Shown here piece after piece: positions 50,543 through 59,670 of a stretch of DNA of 64,000 nucleotides (position 1 is its first letter; each line of letters begins with the position of its first letter). This stretch comes from Desulfomicrobium sp. UBA5193 (GTDB lineage: Bacteria; Desulfobacterota; Desulfovibrionia; Desulfovibrionales; Desulfomicrobiaceae). Made by a program: the position numbers and the translations under genes. The notes beneath the pieces are model-generated. The model did no database searches, was not told the DNA's origin, and worked only from the letters and a program-made list of their open reading frames with translations. The stretch spans positions 138,242-202,241 of the forward strand of contig DHWB01000002.1 of the NCBI GenBank assembly GCA_002412965.1. The letters run 5' to 3'.

Positions 50543-52780
50543 TCATCCGCATTTTGTGAATCCACAGGACGGGCAGACAAAGCAGCCTTCCTGGAAAACC
50601 AGTTCCGTTGAACATTCCGGACACTCGGACTTGGACAGGGAGTTGTATGAGCTGCGAGGCGTCGCGCCTTGCAGGTACTTGTTCTCCAGAACCCAGGACA
50701 CTGCGTCGGGAATGGAGAGGAGCATGCCTTTCTTCTGAAAGACCGGATGCTCGCCGCCTATTCCTTTGAGCTGCTTGACTATCTCGCGCACATGCACGCC
50801 CGAGCGCAAGGCCAGAGAGACAAGTCGTCCGATGGCCTCGGCCTTGGCCGTGATGGATCTGCCGGAGCGGCCGATGGTGGTGAACACTTCAAAAGGCCTG
50901 CCGTCCACTTCATTCACGGTCAGATACAGATCCCCGAGACCGGTGCGTACCTTCTGGGTAAACCCGTACACGATATCGGGCCGGTCCATGGGCCTGCATT
51001 CATCGCCGCCGGTCTTTTCTTCTTTCTTGCCGTCGCCGGTGCACAGCACCTGCACGCTTTTGCAGCCGTCGCGGTAGACCGTCACGCCCTTGCAGCCTTC
51101 CTCGTAGGCCATCCAGTAGATCTTGTAGATGTCTTCCTGGGTGGCCGAATTGGGCAGGTTCACGGTCTTCGATACAGCGTTGTCCGTGTACTTCTGGAAC
51201 GCGGCCTGCATTTTGAGGTGCCACTGGGCTTCAATGTCCATGGAGGTCACGAACACGTTGCGCAGTTCCTCGGGCAGAAATTCCATGCCGCGCACGGAAC
51301 CCTTTTCGATCACCTCGGCCATGAGCTTCTCGGAATAACAGCCCTGATCGTGCAAGGCCTGCACAAAGTAGCTGTTGGCCTCGGTCAGCTTTTCCCCGTC
51401 CATGACCTGGCGCACGAAACACAGGGCAAAGAGGGGCTCCACCCCGGAGGAACATCCGGCGATGATGGACAGGGTGCCCGTAGGGGCGATGGTCGTGGTC
51501 GTTGCGTTGCGGTAGGGGCCGAGATTCTGTTCCTTGTAGATCGAGGTCTCGTAGGAAGGGAAGGGTCCGCGCTCCTTGGCCAGCTCGGCGGAAGCGGATT
51601 TGGATTCCTTCTGAATGAAATTCATCATTTTTTCCGCAAGGATGAGAGCCCTGCGGCTGTCATAGGGAAGCTCCAGCTGATACAGAAGATCCGCCCAGCC
51701 CATGACCCCGAGGCCTATCTTGCGGTTCTTGCGTACCGTCTCGGTGATGCGCTCAAGCGGATACTCCGAGGCGTCGATGACATTGTCCAGAAAGCGCACG
51801 CTCAGATGCACGATCTCGCGCAGCCTGTCCCAATCGACTTCAAGCGCGCCCTCTTTTTCGAGCACGAAACGGGCGAGGTTGATGGAACCGAGGTTGCACG
51901 CTTCATAAGGCAGCAGAGGCTGTTCCCCGCACGGGTTGGTGCTCTCGATCTCGCCCTGGTCTGGGTTCGGGTTGTCGCGATTGATGCGATCGATGAAGAT
52001 GATGCCGGGATCCCCACTCTCCCAGGCCTTGCGGACCAGGAGCTCGAAGACTTCGCGCGCCCTTAGGGTCTCGATCACTTCCTTGGAATGAGGAGCTATT
52101 AGCGGATATTCTTCATCATTTTCCACTGCTTGCATGAATTTTTCGGTCAGGGCCACGGACAGATTGAAATTATTGAGATCCCCTTCGCGTTCCTTGGCCC
52201 GGATGAATTCAAGAATGTCGGGATGATCGACGCGCAGGATGCCCATGTTGGCGCCGCGCCGCGTTCCGCCCTGTTTGACCTGCTCGGTCGCGGTGTTGAA
52301 AATCTTCAGAAAGGAAATGGGTCCCGAAGCCACGCCTCCCGTGGAACCGACGCGGCTGTCCTTGGGGCGCAGGCGGGTGAAGGAAAAGCCAGTGCCGCCG
52401 CCGGACTTGTGAATCAGGGCCGCGTGCTTCACCGCATCGAAAATCTCGTCCATGGAGTCGCCTACCGGCAGCACGAAGCAGGCGGCCAACTGACCAAGAT
52501 CCGTTCCCGCATTCATGAGGGTGGGAGAATTGGGCAGAAAATCATAGCCGGTCATCATGGCGTAAAAAGTGCGGGCCAGATCTTCGAGCTTCCAGGAAGA
52601 GGCGGGGTAGGCCGCTTCCATGGCGGCGATGCTCGCGGCCACCCTCCAGAACATTTCCCTCGGCGTCTCAATGGGAGTGCCGTCGAGACCTTTGCGCTGG
52701 TAGCGTTTCTTGAGCACCAACTGGGAGTTGGAATTGAGGGTCACATCAGGCAGATCAGCCGGCATTTTCATAACATCCAT
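50543..52780 (-). CDS. nrdJ: Adenosylcobalamin-dependent ribonucleotide reductase (class II)
   Basis: A 745-residue class II reductase. Diagnostic features are LAACFVLPV (redox cysteine), TNPCGEQPLLPYEACNL (active-site cysteine and substrate loop), the central ATTTTIAPTGTLSIIAG loop and a C-terminal zinc-ribbon-like pair of CxxC motifs (CPECSTELVF, CPSCGFTKC). It makes deoxyribonucleotides without oxygen or an iron radical, using adenosylcobalamin. Cobamide genes (a CbiR-like gene and cobU) lie about 7 kb away. The start follows GAGG by five bases. The upstream 380 bases are AT-rich and gene-free. Confidence 0.95.
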   Translation of the reverse strand: MDVMKMPADLPDVTLNSNSQLVLKKRYQRKGLDGTPIETPREMFWRVAASIAAMEAAYPASSWKLEDLARTFYAMMTGYDFLPNSPTLMNAGTDLGQLAACFVLPVGDSMDEIFDAVKHAALIHKSGGGTGFSFTRLRPKDSRVGSTGGVASGPISFLKIFNTATEQVKQGGTRRGANMGILRVDHPDILEFIRAKEREGDLNNFNLSVALTEKFMQAVENDEEYPLIAPHSKEVIETLRAREVFELLVRKAWESGDPGIIFIDRINRDNPNPDQGEIESTNPCGEQPLLPYEACNLGSINLARFVLEKEGALEVDWDRLREIVHLSVRFLDNVIDASEYPLERITETVRKNRKIGLGVMGWADLLYQLELPYDSRRALILAEKMMNFIQKESKSASAELAKERGPFPSYETSIYKEQNLGPYRNATTTTIAPTGTLSIIAGCSSGVEPLFALCFVRQVMDGEKLTEANSYFVQALHDQGCYSEKLMAEVIEKGSVRGMEFLPEELRNVFVTSMDIEAQWHLKMQAAFQKYTDNAVSKTVNLPNSATQEDIYKIYWMAYEEGCKGVTVYRDGCKSVQVLCTGDGKKEEKTGGDECRPMDRPDIVYGFTQKVRTGLGDLYLTVNEVDGRPFEVFTTIGRSGRSITAKAEAIGRLVSLALRSGVHVREIVKQLKGIGGEHPVFQKKGMLLSIPDAVSWVLENKYLQGATPRSSYNSLSKSECPECSTELVFQEGCFVCPSCGFTKCG

Positions 52781-53159
52781 GGATACCTCACTTTCCTATA
52801 ATTTGTATCATACCTATCGAAAATAATTGGTTCTTCTTGATCGGTTTTTTTCTGTACTGGAGAAGGCCTTGGAGTTCAATGATGAGAAATGACTCCTTAA
52901 AAGAGGTCCGCTTTTTTCTCTTCAAATAAAAAGAAAGAATTGATTATTGAATTTATTAAAAGGCCTGTTTTGTGCCTATCGTATGTAACATTATAAAATA
53001 TTGGTTTTTTTTAGGACAGAGAAAAGAGCTTTTTCGTGTAGTCTGGAGAGTTTGATGCTCGTGTCATCAGAAACAACGAACAAGAGAATATGTTGGGAAC
53101 AGTGTTTTCCACAGTTGTTCCTTGTAACTGTAATATTCTGAAATAAATGAATTTTTAAC
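52781..53159. other. AT-rich gene-free region between nrdJ and rmlA
   Basis: About 380 bases, clearly richer in A and T than the rest of the window. It contains an imperfect inverted repeat, GGAACA-(14 nt)-TGTTCC near 53090-53125, a near-palindrome GAAAAGAGCTTTTTC near 53020, and one DnaA-box-like TTTTCCACA near 53105. It must hold the nrdJ promoter and the 3' end of the rmlA transcript. I see no cobalamin riboswitch or NrdR box pair I can defend. Confidence 0.45.
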
Positions 53160-54032
53160 TCAATTTTCTTCGCCTTCGAGTTCATGAAGATATTTTCCGT
53201 ATTCGTTCTTTTTGTACTTTTCGGCCAGAATCCCAAGCTGGGTTCTGTCGATAAAGCCCTTGTTGAAGGCGATCTCTTCGATGCAGGCGATCTTGAACCC
53301 CTGGCGTTCCTGGATGGCCTGCACAAAGCTGCCGGCCTGTTGCAGGGATTCGTGGGTTCCTGCGTCAAGCCATGCATATCCTCTGCCGAGCAACTCGACG
53401 TGCAGGGTTCCCCGCTCCAGATATTCGAGGTTGACGTCGGTGATTTCCAGTTCTCCGCGCGGGGATGGCCGCAGGGCTTTGGCTATTTCAATGACGTCGT
53501 TGTCATAAAAATAAATGCCGGGGATCGCGAATTTTGATTTTGGTTTGTCTGGTTTCTCTTCGATGCTGATCACGCGGCCCGAGGCGTCGAACTCCACCAC
53601 GCCGTAGCGCTGTGCATCTTTGACTGGATAGCCGAAGACTATTCCGCCTTTTTGGATTTTGACGCAGTTATCTAATACCCTTGAAAGTCCTTCGCCGTGA
53701 ATGATGTTGTCCCCAAGGACCAGGCAGACGCTGTCCGTCCCGATGAATTCTTCGCCAAGGATGAATGCCTGAGCAAGGCCGTCGGGAGAGGGTTGCACCA
53801 GATAGGTGAAGCGGACTCCGATCTGGCTCCCGTCGCCGAGAAGATCCTTGAAGCGGGGCAGGTCGCTTAGCGTTGAGATAATGAGGATGTCCCGGATTCC
53901 GGCCAGGAGGAGAATGGACAGGGGATAGTAGATCATCGGCTTGTCGTAGACGGGCAGGAGCTGTTTGCTGGTTCCGAGTGTGAGGGGGTAGAGGCGGGTG
54001 CCGGAACCTCCGGCCAGGATGATGCCTTTCAT
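53160..54032 (-). CDS. rmlA: Glucose-1-phosphate thymidylyltransferase
   Basis: A 290-residue RmlA/RfbA that makes dTDP-glucose, the first step to dTDP-rhamnose. The nucleotide-binding signature GGSGTRLYPLT (8-18), the metal-site region VLGDNIIHGEGL and FDRTQLGILAEKY-like C-terminus are typical. rmlB, C and D are not adjacent, so the other steps must be elsewhere. Codon use looks less GC-biased than neighbours, and the flanking AT-rich region may mark a variable surface-polysaccharide boundary; that is a weak inference. Upstream is a divergent MogA-like gene. Confidence 0.95.
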   Translation of the reverse strand: MKGIILAGGSGTRLYPLTLGTSKQLLPVYDKPMIYYPLSILLLAGIRDILIISTLSDLPRFKDLLGDGSQIGVRFTYLVQPSPDGLAQAFILGEEFIGTDSVCLVLGDNIIHGEGLSRVLDNCVKIQKGGIVFGYPVKDAQRYGVVEFDASGRVISIEEKPDKPKSKFAIPGIYFYDNDVIEIAKALRPSPRGELEITDVNLEYLERGTLHVELLGRGYAWLDAGTHESLQQAGSFVQAIQERQGFKIACIEEIAFNKGFIDRTQLGILAEKYKKNEYGKYLHELEGEEN

Positions 54033-54187
54033 GGGATGGTCCTTGTATGCGGTTTGCGGATTGGAAACAGAGTATCCAAGACAGGAGCCTCGGACAAGTG
54101 GTCATGATTATGCGGTAATGACAACTGTGTCTGGCTTTGCTAGGAAATGGGGCAGGATACGAAACCCGAAAAGATGAAGGGGCGGCA

Positions 54188-54943
54188 ATGCGCATCAGTT
54201 GGAAAAGCGTGGATTTTGCGGATCAAGTGGTTCTTGGTCTGGGCTGCGACCATGACCTGGCTCAAGGGTGGCTGGATACGGATGCAGGCGTTCGCGCCGG
54301 AGACATAATCGAGGACCCGAACGTCTGCCTGCGGATGGAGAACAAAATTCGTCTGTGCGGTCTGGAAGGACTTTTCCAGCCCGCATGGGTCGCAAGAAAA
54401 TTGAAAGGCGAAGCGCTTCCCGGTGAATTTGCATGCACGACGCAGCGCCGGGGCTTTTCCTTGGCCTGGATCACCTTGAGCGACAAGGGCTCACGAGGAG
54501 AGCGCGTCGACGGGAGTGGTCCGGCCATCCGCGACACGGTTGCGGGAGCCATGGAGCTTTCTCTGGCCAGAGGAGTGATCATCCCGGACGAGCCGGAGCT
54601 TTTGAAGGCCGCGCTGGTCGATTTCTGCCTGCAGCAGGGCTTTGATCTGGTCTTCACCACCGGCGGAACAGGGGTCGGCCCCCGCGACATCACCCCCGAA
54701 GTGACTCTGCCCCTCCTCGACAAGCGTTTGCCGGGCTTCGAGCGCGCCATGACCGCGGCCTCCCTGGCCAAGACTCCTCACGCCATGATTTCACGCGCCG
54801 TGGCCGGGATCATGGGCCAGTCTCTGGTGGTCAATCTTCCCGGGAGCCCCAAGGCCGTGCGTGAAAATCTGTTCGCCATTCTGCCCGCGCTCAAGCACAC
54901 GGTGGAAAAACTGCAGGGAGATCCAAGGGATTGTGGACAATAA
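54188..54943 (+). CDS. MogA/MoaB-type molybdopterin-biosynthesis protein with N-terminal extension
   Basis: A 251-residue protein. The MogA/MoaB domain occupies about 95-251, with TTGGTGVGPRDITPEV and VNLPGSPKAVRENL, the molybdopterin-binding motifs. The first 90 residues are a different, unassigned domain (RISWKSVDFADQVVL, then MENKIRLCGLEG). MogA adenylates molybdopterin before metal insertion, so this serves molybdenum or tungsten enzymes such as formate dehydrogenase. It is the first gene of the plus-strand series and overlaps the next by 11 bases. Confidence 0.82.
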   Translation: MRISWKSVDFADQVVLGLGCDHDLAQGWLDTDAGVRAGDIIEDPNVCLRMENKIRLCGLEGLFQPAWVARKLKGEALPGEFACTTQRRGFSLAWITLSDKGSRGERVDGSGPAIRDTVAGAMELSLARGVIIPDEPELLKAALVDFCLQQGFDLVFTTGGTGVGPRDITPEVTLPLLDKRLPGFERAMTAASLAKTPHAMISRAVAGIMGQSLVVNLPGSPKAVRENLFAILPALKHTVEKLQGDPRDCGQ

Positions 54944-56582
54944 CCCCGAGCTGACGCCTTCGGCAGAGTTCAAAAGTTTTTTCGCCAAGTTTTCCGTGAT
55001 CCGGCTTGGGATCATGGTCTTCCTTCTGGTTTTGGCCGTCTCCGAGGTCATGAATCTCACCGACCGGGGGATGCGGCTCGAAGTCAACCGCGACGTTCAG
55101 TACATTCTTTTTTTCGTGACCGGCTTTTTTTTGAGCATCGTCTATCTCCTGGCGACGAAGCGGTTCATCGGTTCCATCATCCTCTACAGATTCCAGCTTT
55201 TCGCGGATCTGTTTCTGACGACTTGGTGGGTGGTGCTGACAGGAGGGTCTTTCAGCACCTTTGTCTTTCTCTACATCCTGAGCCTTTTCTTTTACGGGCG
55301 CATAGTCGGCTTCCACACTATCCTCTTTTCCTCATTTATTGTCTGGGTCCTCCTTTTCCTTATCTCCTGCGTCCAGTTTTACTATCCCCAATATTGGGAC
55401 CAGGTTCATATCCGGGGCTCCGATCTTGCCTACAATTACAGCTTGTTGACTCTGGCGCTCATCCTTGTCGCCTCCCTCGTCAAATTGAGCCGCACGGCCG
55501 AGAATCGCCTCCTGCACAGACTCATCGAACAGGAGGGGGCGCTGCGCAGGGCCGAAGAGCTCAAGTACCGCGTCTTCGACTGGATCGACGCGGGTCTTCT
55601 TGTCGTCGATCTTGAAGGCAGAATCACCAGCATCAACCAGCGCGCCCTGGATTGGCTGCCGGGCCACGATCGTGGCCGGGTCATCGGGGTCTGTTTTGAT
55701 GTCTTCTATCCGGAATTTATTCCTTTCTGGAAAGACCGGGTGGCGACATCCATGCGCCGAAACATGGTCGAGAGCACAGGCCGGGATCTTGTCTTCGGAT
55801 TCAAGATGACGGAACTGCCCGGTCATGAGGGGTGGATGGTTCTTTTTTCCGACATCACTGAGGTGCAGAAGCTGGAAAAGCAGCTTAAGGAAATGGAAAA
55901 AATGGCCACCGTCGGAGAGCTGGCCGCAGGTCTGGCCCATGAGATGAAAAATCCCCTGGCCGGGATCAAGACCAGCCTGCAGCTGCTCCTGTCCGATGAC
56001 CTGGAAAAGGAATTTTCCGACAGGTTGTCCAGGGTCATCCTGCGCGACATCGACCGACTGGATTTTCTGCTCAAGGATTTTCTGATCTTCGCGAAGCCTC
56101 AGGCTCCCAGCCCTCAGGGCCTTTGTCTGGCGGACGAGATCGACCATGTGCTCATGCCTCTTCGCCTCCAATATCCACACGTGCGGATGCGCATTGAAGT
56201 CGGCGAGCAGCCGTATTATTTTGATCGCAATCAGTTCCACCAGATCCTCCTAAATCTCGTGGTCAATGCCTTGCAGGCGCTGGAAGGCAGGGAAGATCCC
56301 GAGATCAGCATCCTGGAGACAAGCCGGGATGGCAAAAGGATGCTGACCATTGCCGACAACGGACCCGGTCTTGCGTTTGAAATGGTCGAGAAGTGTTTTG
56401 ATCCCTTTGTCAGCAGCAAGCCCGTGGGTTCTGGTCTGGGTCTGGCCATCGCCCGCAGGCTGGCTGCGCAGAACGCGACCTACATCGACCTTCGCAACAT
56501 TTCCACGGGGGGAACCAGGGTCGATCTGATCCAGGATGCATCGTTTTTCCCGACCGCAACGGATTCCCAGGACACAACGTGA
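54933..56582 (+). CDS. PilS-like membrane sensor histidine kinase
   Basis: A 549-residue kinase starting at GTG 54933. Six membrane segments lie in the first 190 residues, then a coiled linker, PAS domain (about 210-320), HisKA with phospho-accepting His336 (LAHEMKNPLAG) and HATPase_c (LNLVVNALQALEG, IADNGPGLAFEM, GSGLGLAIARRL). The plan matches PilS, but no pilus gene is next to it. No response regulator is adjacent; the PilR-type regulator at 22.1-23.5 kb is the only candidate in this window. Its stop overlaps the PHP-helicase start (GTGA). Confidence 0.88.
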   Translation: MDNNPELTPSAEFKSFFAKFSVIRLGIMVFLLVLAVSEVMNLTDRGMRLEVNRDVQYILFFVTGFFLSIVYLLATKRFIGSIILYRFQLFADLFLTTWWVVLTGGSFSTFVFLYILSLFFYGRIVGFHTILFSSFIVWVLLFLISCVQFYYPQYWDQVHIRGSDLAYNYSLLTLALILVASLVKLSRTAENRLLHRLIEQEGALRRAEELKYRVFDWIDAGLLVVDLEGRITSINQRALDWLPGHDRGRVIGVCFDVFYPEFIPFWKDRVATSMRRNMVESTGRDLVFGFKMTELPGHEGWMVLFSDITEVQKLEKQLKEMEKMATVGELAAGLAHEMKNPLAGIKTSLQLLLSDDLEKEFSDRLSRVILRDIDRLDFLLKDFLIFAKPQAPSPQGLCLADEIDHVLMPLRLQYPHVRMRIEVGEQPYYFDRNQFHQILLNLVVNALQALEGREDPEISILETSRDGKRMLTIADNGPGLAFEMVEKCFDPFVSSKPVGSGLGLAIARRLAAQNATYIDLRNISTGGTRVDLIQDASFFPTATDSQDTT

Positions 56583-59500
56583 ACACTTTCATCGCCGACC
56601 TGCACATTCATTCCAAATTTTCCAGGGCCACGAGCAAGAACCTGACGCCCAGAAATCTGGTGGCCTGGGCCTCGGTCAAGGGGATCGACGTCCTGGCGAC
56701 GGGCGACTTCACCCATCCGGGCTGGATGGAGATGATCTCGCAGCAGCTGGTGCCCGAAGAAAACGGCCTGCTGCGTTTGCGCGACAACAGGAACCTGGAG
56801 CAGGAGCTGCCCTGGTATTCCGGAAGCATCAACGCGGAAGGGATTCGCTTCGCGCTCTGCACGGAGATCAGCTCCATCTATAAAAAGGGGGGCAAGGTCC
56901 GCAAAATCCACAACCTGGTCTTCATGCCCGGCCTGGAAGCCGCGCAGAGGTTCAATACTCGTCTGGCCCAAGTCGGAAATCTGGCCTCGGACGGCCGCCC
57001 GATCCTTGGCCTCGATGCCCGCGATCTGCTCGAAATGGTCCTGGAGACGGACTCGCTGGCCTACATCATCCCGGCCCACATCTGGACCCCCTGGTTTTCC
57101 CTCTTCGGGTCCAAGTCCGGCTTCGACAGGATCGAGGATTGTTTCGGCGATTTGAGCGGGGAAATTTTCGCGCTCGAAACTGGCCTCTCCTCCGATCCGG
57201 AGATGAACTGGATGTGCAGCGCCCTCGACCGGTTTTCTCTGGTCTCCAATTCCGACGCTCATTCCGGGGAAAAACTGGGGCGCGAGGCCAATATCTTTTC
57301 CGGGGAGATGTCCTTTGCGAGCATCCGCAGCGCCTTGCGCCGCGAGGGCGAGGCGACACGTTTTGAAGGCACCCTCGAATTTTATCCCGAGGAAGGGAAA
57401 TACCACCTCGACGGCCATCGCAAATGCGCGGTGATGCTTGAACCCGCAGAGACCTCCCGTCACCGGGGCATCTGTCCGGCCTGCGGCAAGCCCCTGACCA
57501 TCGGCGTGCTGAACCGGGTTTTTGCCCTGTCCGACCGGGCCACTCCCGTGCGCCCGCCCCATCAGCCGGATTTTTCCTCGCTGGTGCCGCTGCCCGAGAT
57601 CCTGTCCGAAATACTGGGCGCTGGTCCCGGCACCAAAAAAGTGCAGGGCATGTACAGCCAGCTGGTGCGCGACTTCGGCTCGGAGTTCAATATTCTGCGC
57701 TCTGTCCCGGTGGAAGATCTGCAGCGCTCATCCAGGATTTTGTCCGAGGCCCTGCGCAGGATGCGTCAGGGCATGGTGCACAGACATTCCGGATATGACG
57801 GCGAATTCGGCCACATACGCATGTTCACCCCCCAGGAATTGCTCGAATTCAAGCACGGCCGCATGCTCTCCATGGCCGCTCCGTCCGCCCCGTCGGGAGC
57901 CATGGGCCAGCGTTGGCGCAGCAGCATGGGCGAAGCGGCGGCAAAGGTGGATGAATGTCTGCAGACCCCGAACGAGATGCAGCTCTCGGCGATCCTGGCC
58001 GGTCCCGGTCCGGTGCTGGTGCTGGCCGGTCCCGGCACGGGCAAGACCCAGACCCTCATGGGCCGGGTGCGCCATCTGCTGGAGAAAGGGGCCGATCCGG
58101 CCAGAATCCTTGTCCTGACCTTCACCCGCAAGGCCGCGCGGGAACTCAAAGAGCGTCTGCAGCGGGTCTGTCCGGACGCCTCCGTGCCGCCCAAGACGGA
58201 TACCCTGCACGCCCTCGGGCTTGAATACTGGACCACGGTCATGAGGGAACCCCCGACCCTGCTCTCCGAAGAGAGCAGCCGGCGGCTCTTTGCCGCGGCC
58301 AATCCTGAACTGCAGGGCAAAGCTCTCAAAACCGCTTGGCATGAACAGTCTCTGGCGCGCGAGAACGGGGTGCGCATCCCGGATGAACACACCAGACAGT
58401 ATCTGGATCACAAGGCCCGCTTCAACCTCGTCGATTACACGGACCTGCTCGAGTTCTGGCTCGAACACCTGGAACTCGGGCAGTACACTCCGGCCTTCGA
58501 CCATGTGCTGGTCGACGAGGTGCAGGATCTTTCCCCGCTGCAGCTAGGGCTGATCACGGCCTTGAGCGGGCGCGGCGGGCGGGGGTTCTTCGCCATCGGC
58601 GACCCGAACCAGGCCATCTACGGATTTCGTGGCGCGGTGCGCGACATCGAGGTCCGGCTCAGAAACGTCTGGCCCGATCTGAAACGGATCAGGCTGGTGC
58701 ACAACTACCGTTCGGCGCAGCAGATATTGACCCTCGCCGCGCGTCTGTTCTCGGAAAAGCAGACCCTTGTGGGCCAGAAGACCATGTCCGCGTCCCTGGT
58801 TCTGTTCGAGGCTCCGAGCGCCGAACAGGAGGCGGGGTGGATCGCCAGCCGCGTACGTGAACTTCTCGGTGGCACGGGACATTGGCAGGCTGACCGGCAT
58901 GAGGGGAAAAGTCTCTCGCCCGGAGACATCGCGGTGCTGGTCCGTTTGAAGGCGCTTATCCCGCCCATTTCCAGGGCGCTGGAGGCGGCCGGAATACCCG
59001 TGTCCGTGCCGGAACAGGAGGCGTTTTTCGTTGATGCGCGGGTGGAGCTGCTGCTGCGCATTGCCGGCAATGTGCTTGGGCTGCCGGACGCTCTCGATGA
59101 GGAGATCGCGGCCTGCCCCGAGCATGTGGTCGAAAAGGGTCCCCTGGCCATGGCCGTCTTTCTGGGAGAAAACCCGCCCTTTGACGCGCTCTTTTGGAAG
59201 AGCAGGGCTTTTCTGGATCTGGTCAAGGCTTTCCAGACCTGCTCCGGCTGGCGTGGACTGTTGAACATGGTCCGCCTGGAAACGGAACTCTGCGCCATCC
59301 GGGCCAAGGCCCAGAAGGTGCAGGTCATGACCTTGCACGGCGCCAAGGGACTTGAATTCGAGACGGTTTTTCTTCCTTGCCTCGAAGAGGGCGTCCTGCC
59401 TTTCGCGGGCATGGACATGCTCCTCGGCAAGCCGGGCGATGACGGAGCCCTCGACCTGGACGAGGAGCGCCGCCTCTTTTACGTCGGTCTGACCAGGGCC

Positions 59501-59665
59501 AAGTCCATGCTCTTCCTGAGCCACTGCGCAAGTCGCCGCGTCTTCGGCAAGACCTTGAAGCTCGGCCTGTCCTCGCTGGTGCGTCGCCTCCCGCAGGACA
59601 TGCTGCGCAAGAGCGCCATCAAGCGCCAGGTGCGCCGCAATGAACGTCAGCTGAGTCTTTTTTGA
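56579..59665 (+). CDS. PHP-domain / UvrD-type helicase fusion protein
   Basis: A 1028-residue fusion. The N-terminal PHP phosphoesterase-like region (about 1-400) has the metal motif DLHIHSKFS (Asp7, His9, His11), TGDFTHPGW and a small zinc-ribbon-like HRGICPACGKPL (Cys299, Cys302). The C-terminal half is a superfamily 1A helicase with Walker A AGPGTGKT (Lys489), motif II VDEVQD (645-650, in place of the usual DExQD), motif IV IGDPNQAIYGFRG and motif VI VGLTRAKSMLFLSH. The last five residues are QLSLF, the consensus beta-clamp-binding motif. It starts within the kinase stop, so translation is coupled. A clamp-targeted nuclease/phosphatase-helicase for DNA repair or fork handling is a reasonable inference. 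Confidence 0.9.
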   Translation: MNTFIADLHIHSKFSRATSKNLTPRNLVAWASVKGIDVLATGDFTHPGWMEMISQQLVPEENGLLRLRDNRNLEQELPWYSGSINAEGIRFALCTEISSIYKKGGKVRKIHNLVFMPGLEAAQRFNTRLAQVGNLASDGRPILGLDARDLLEMVLETDSLAYIIPAHIWTPWFSLFGSKSGFDRIEDCFGDLSGEIFALETGLSSDPEMNWMCSALDRFSLVSNSDAHSGEKLGREANIFSGEMSFASIRSALRREGEATRFEGTLEFYPEEGKYHLDGHRKCAVMLEPAETSRHRGICPACGKPLTIGVLNRVFALSDRATPVRPPHQPDFSSLVPLPEILSEILGAGPGTKKVQGMYSQLVRDFGSEFNILRSVPVEDLQRSSRILSEALRRMRQGMVHRHSGYDGEFGHIRMFTPQELLEFKHGRMLSMAAPSAPSGAMGQRWRSSMGEAAAKVDECLQTPNEMQLSAILAGPGPVLVLAGPGTGKTQTLMGRVRHLLEKGADPARILVLTFTRKAARELKERLQRVCPDASVPPKTDTLHALGLEYWTTVMREPPTLLSEESSRRLFAAANPELQGKALKTAWHEQSLARENGVRIPDEHTRQYLDHKARFNLVDYTDLLEFWLEHLELGQYTPAFDHVLVDEVQDLSPLQLGLITALSGRGGRGFFAIGDPNQAIYGFRGAVRDIEVRLRNVWPDLKRIRLVHNYRSAQQILTLAARLFSEKQTLVGQKTMSASLVLFEAPSAEQEAGWIASRVRELLGGTGHWQADRHEGKSLSPGDIAVLVRLKALIPPISRALEAAGIPVSVPEQEAFFVDARVELLLRIAGNVLGLPDALDEEIAACPEHVVEKGPLAMAVFLGENPPFDALFWKSRAFLDLVKAFQTCSGWRGLLNMVRLETELCAIRAKAQKVQVMTLHGAKGLEFETVFLPCLEEGVLPFAGMDMLLGKPGDDGALDLDEERRLFYVGLTRAKSMLFLSHCASRRVFGKTLKLGLSSLVRRLPQDMLRKSAIKRQVRRNERQLSLF

Positions 59666-59670
59666 GTTTC

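Noticed and set aside
53040..53065. AGAGTTTGAT, like the 5' end of 16S rRNA
   Set aside because: Only ten bases match and no further rRNA sequence follows; a chance match.
53100..53110. TTTTCCACA as evidence for an origin
   Set aside because: A single DnaA-box-like nonamer is expected by chance in an AT-rich region and no cluster is present.
52991..53185. A 64-codon minus-strand frame (MNSKAKKIELK...) overlapping the 3' end of rmlA
   Set aside because: No ribosome site, AT-rich composition without domain pattern, and it overlaps a firm gene.
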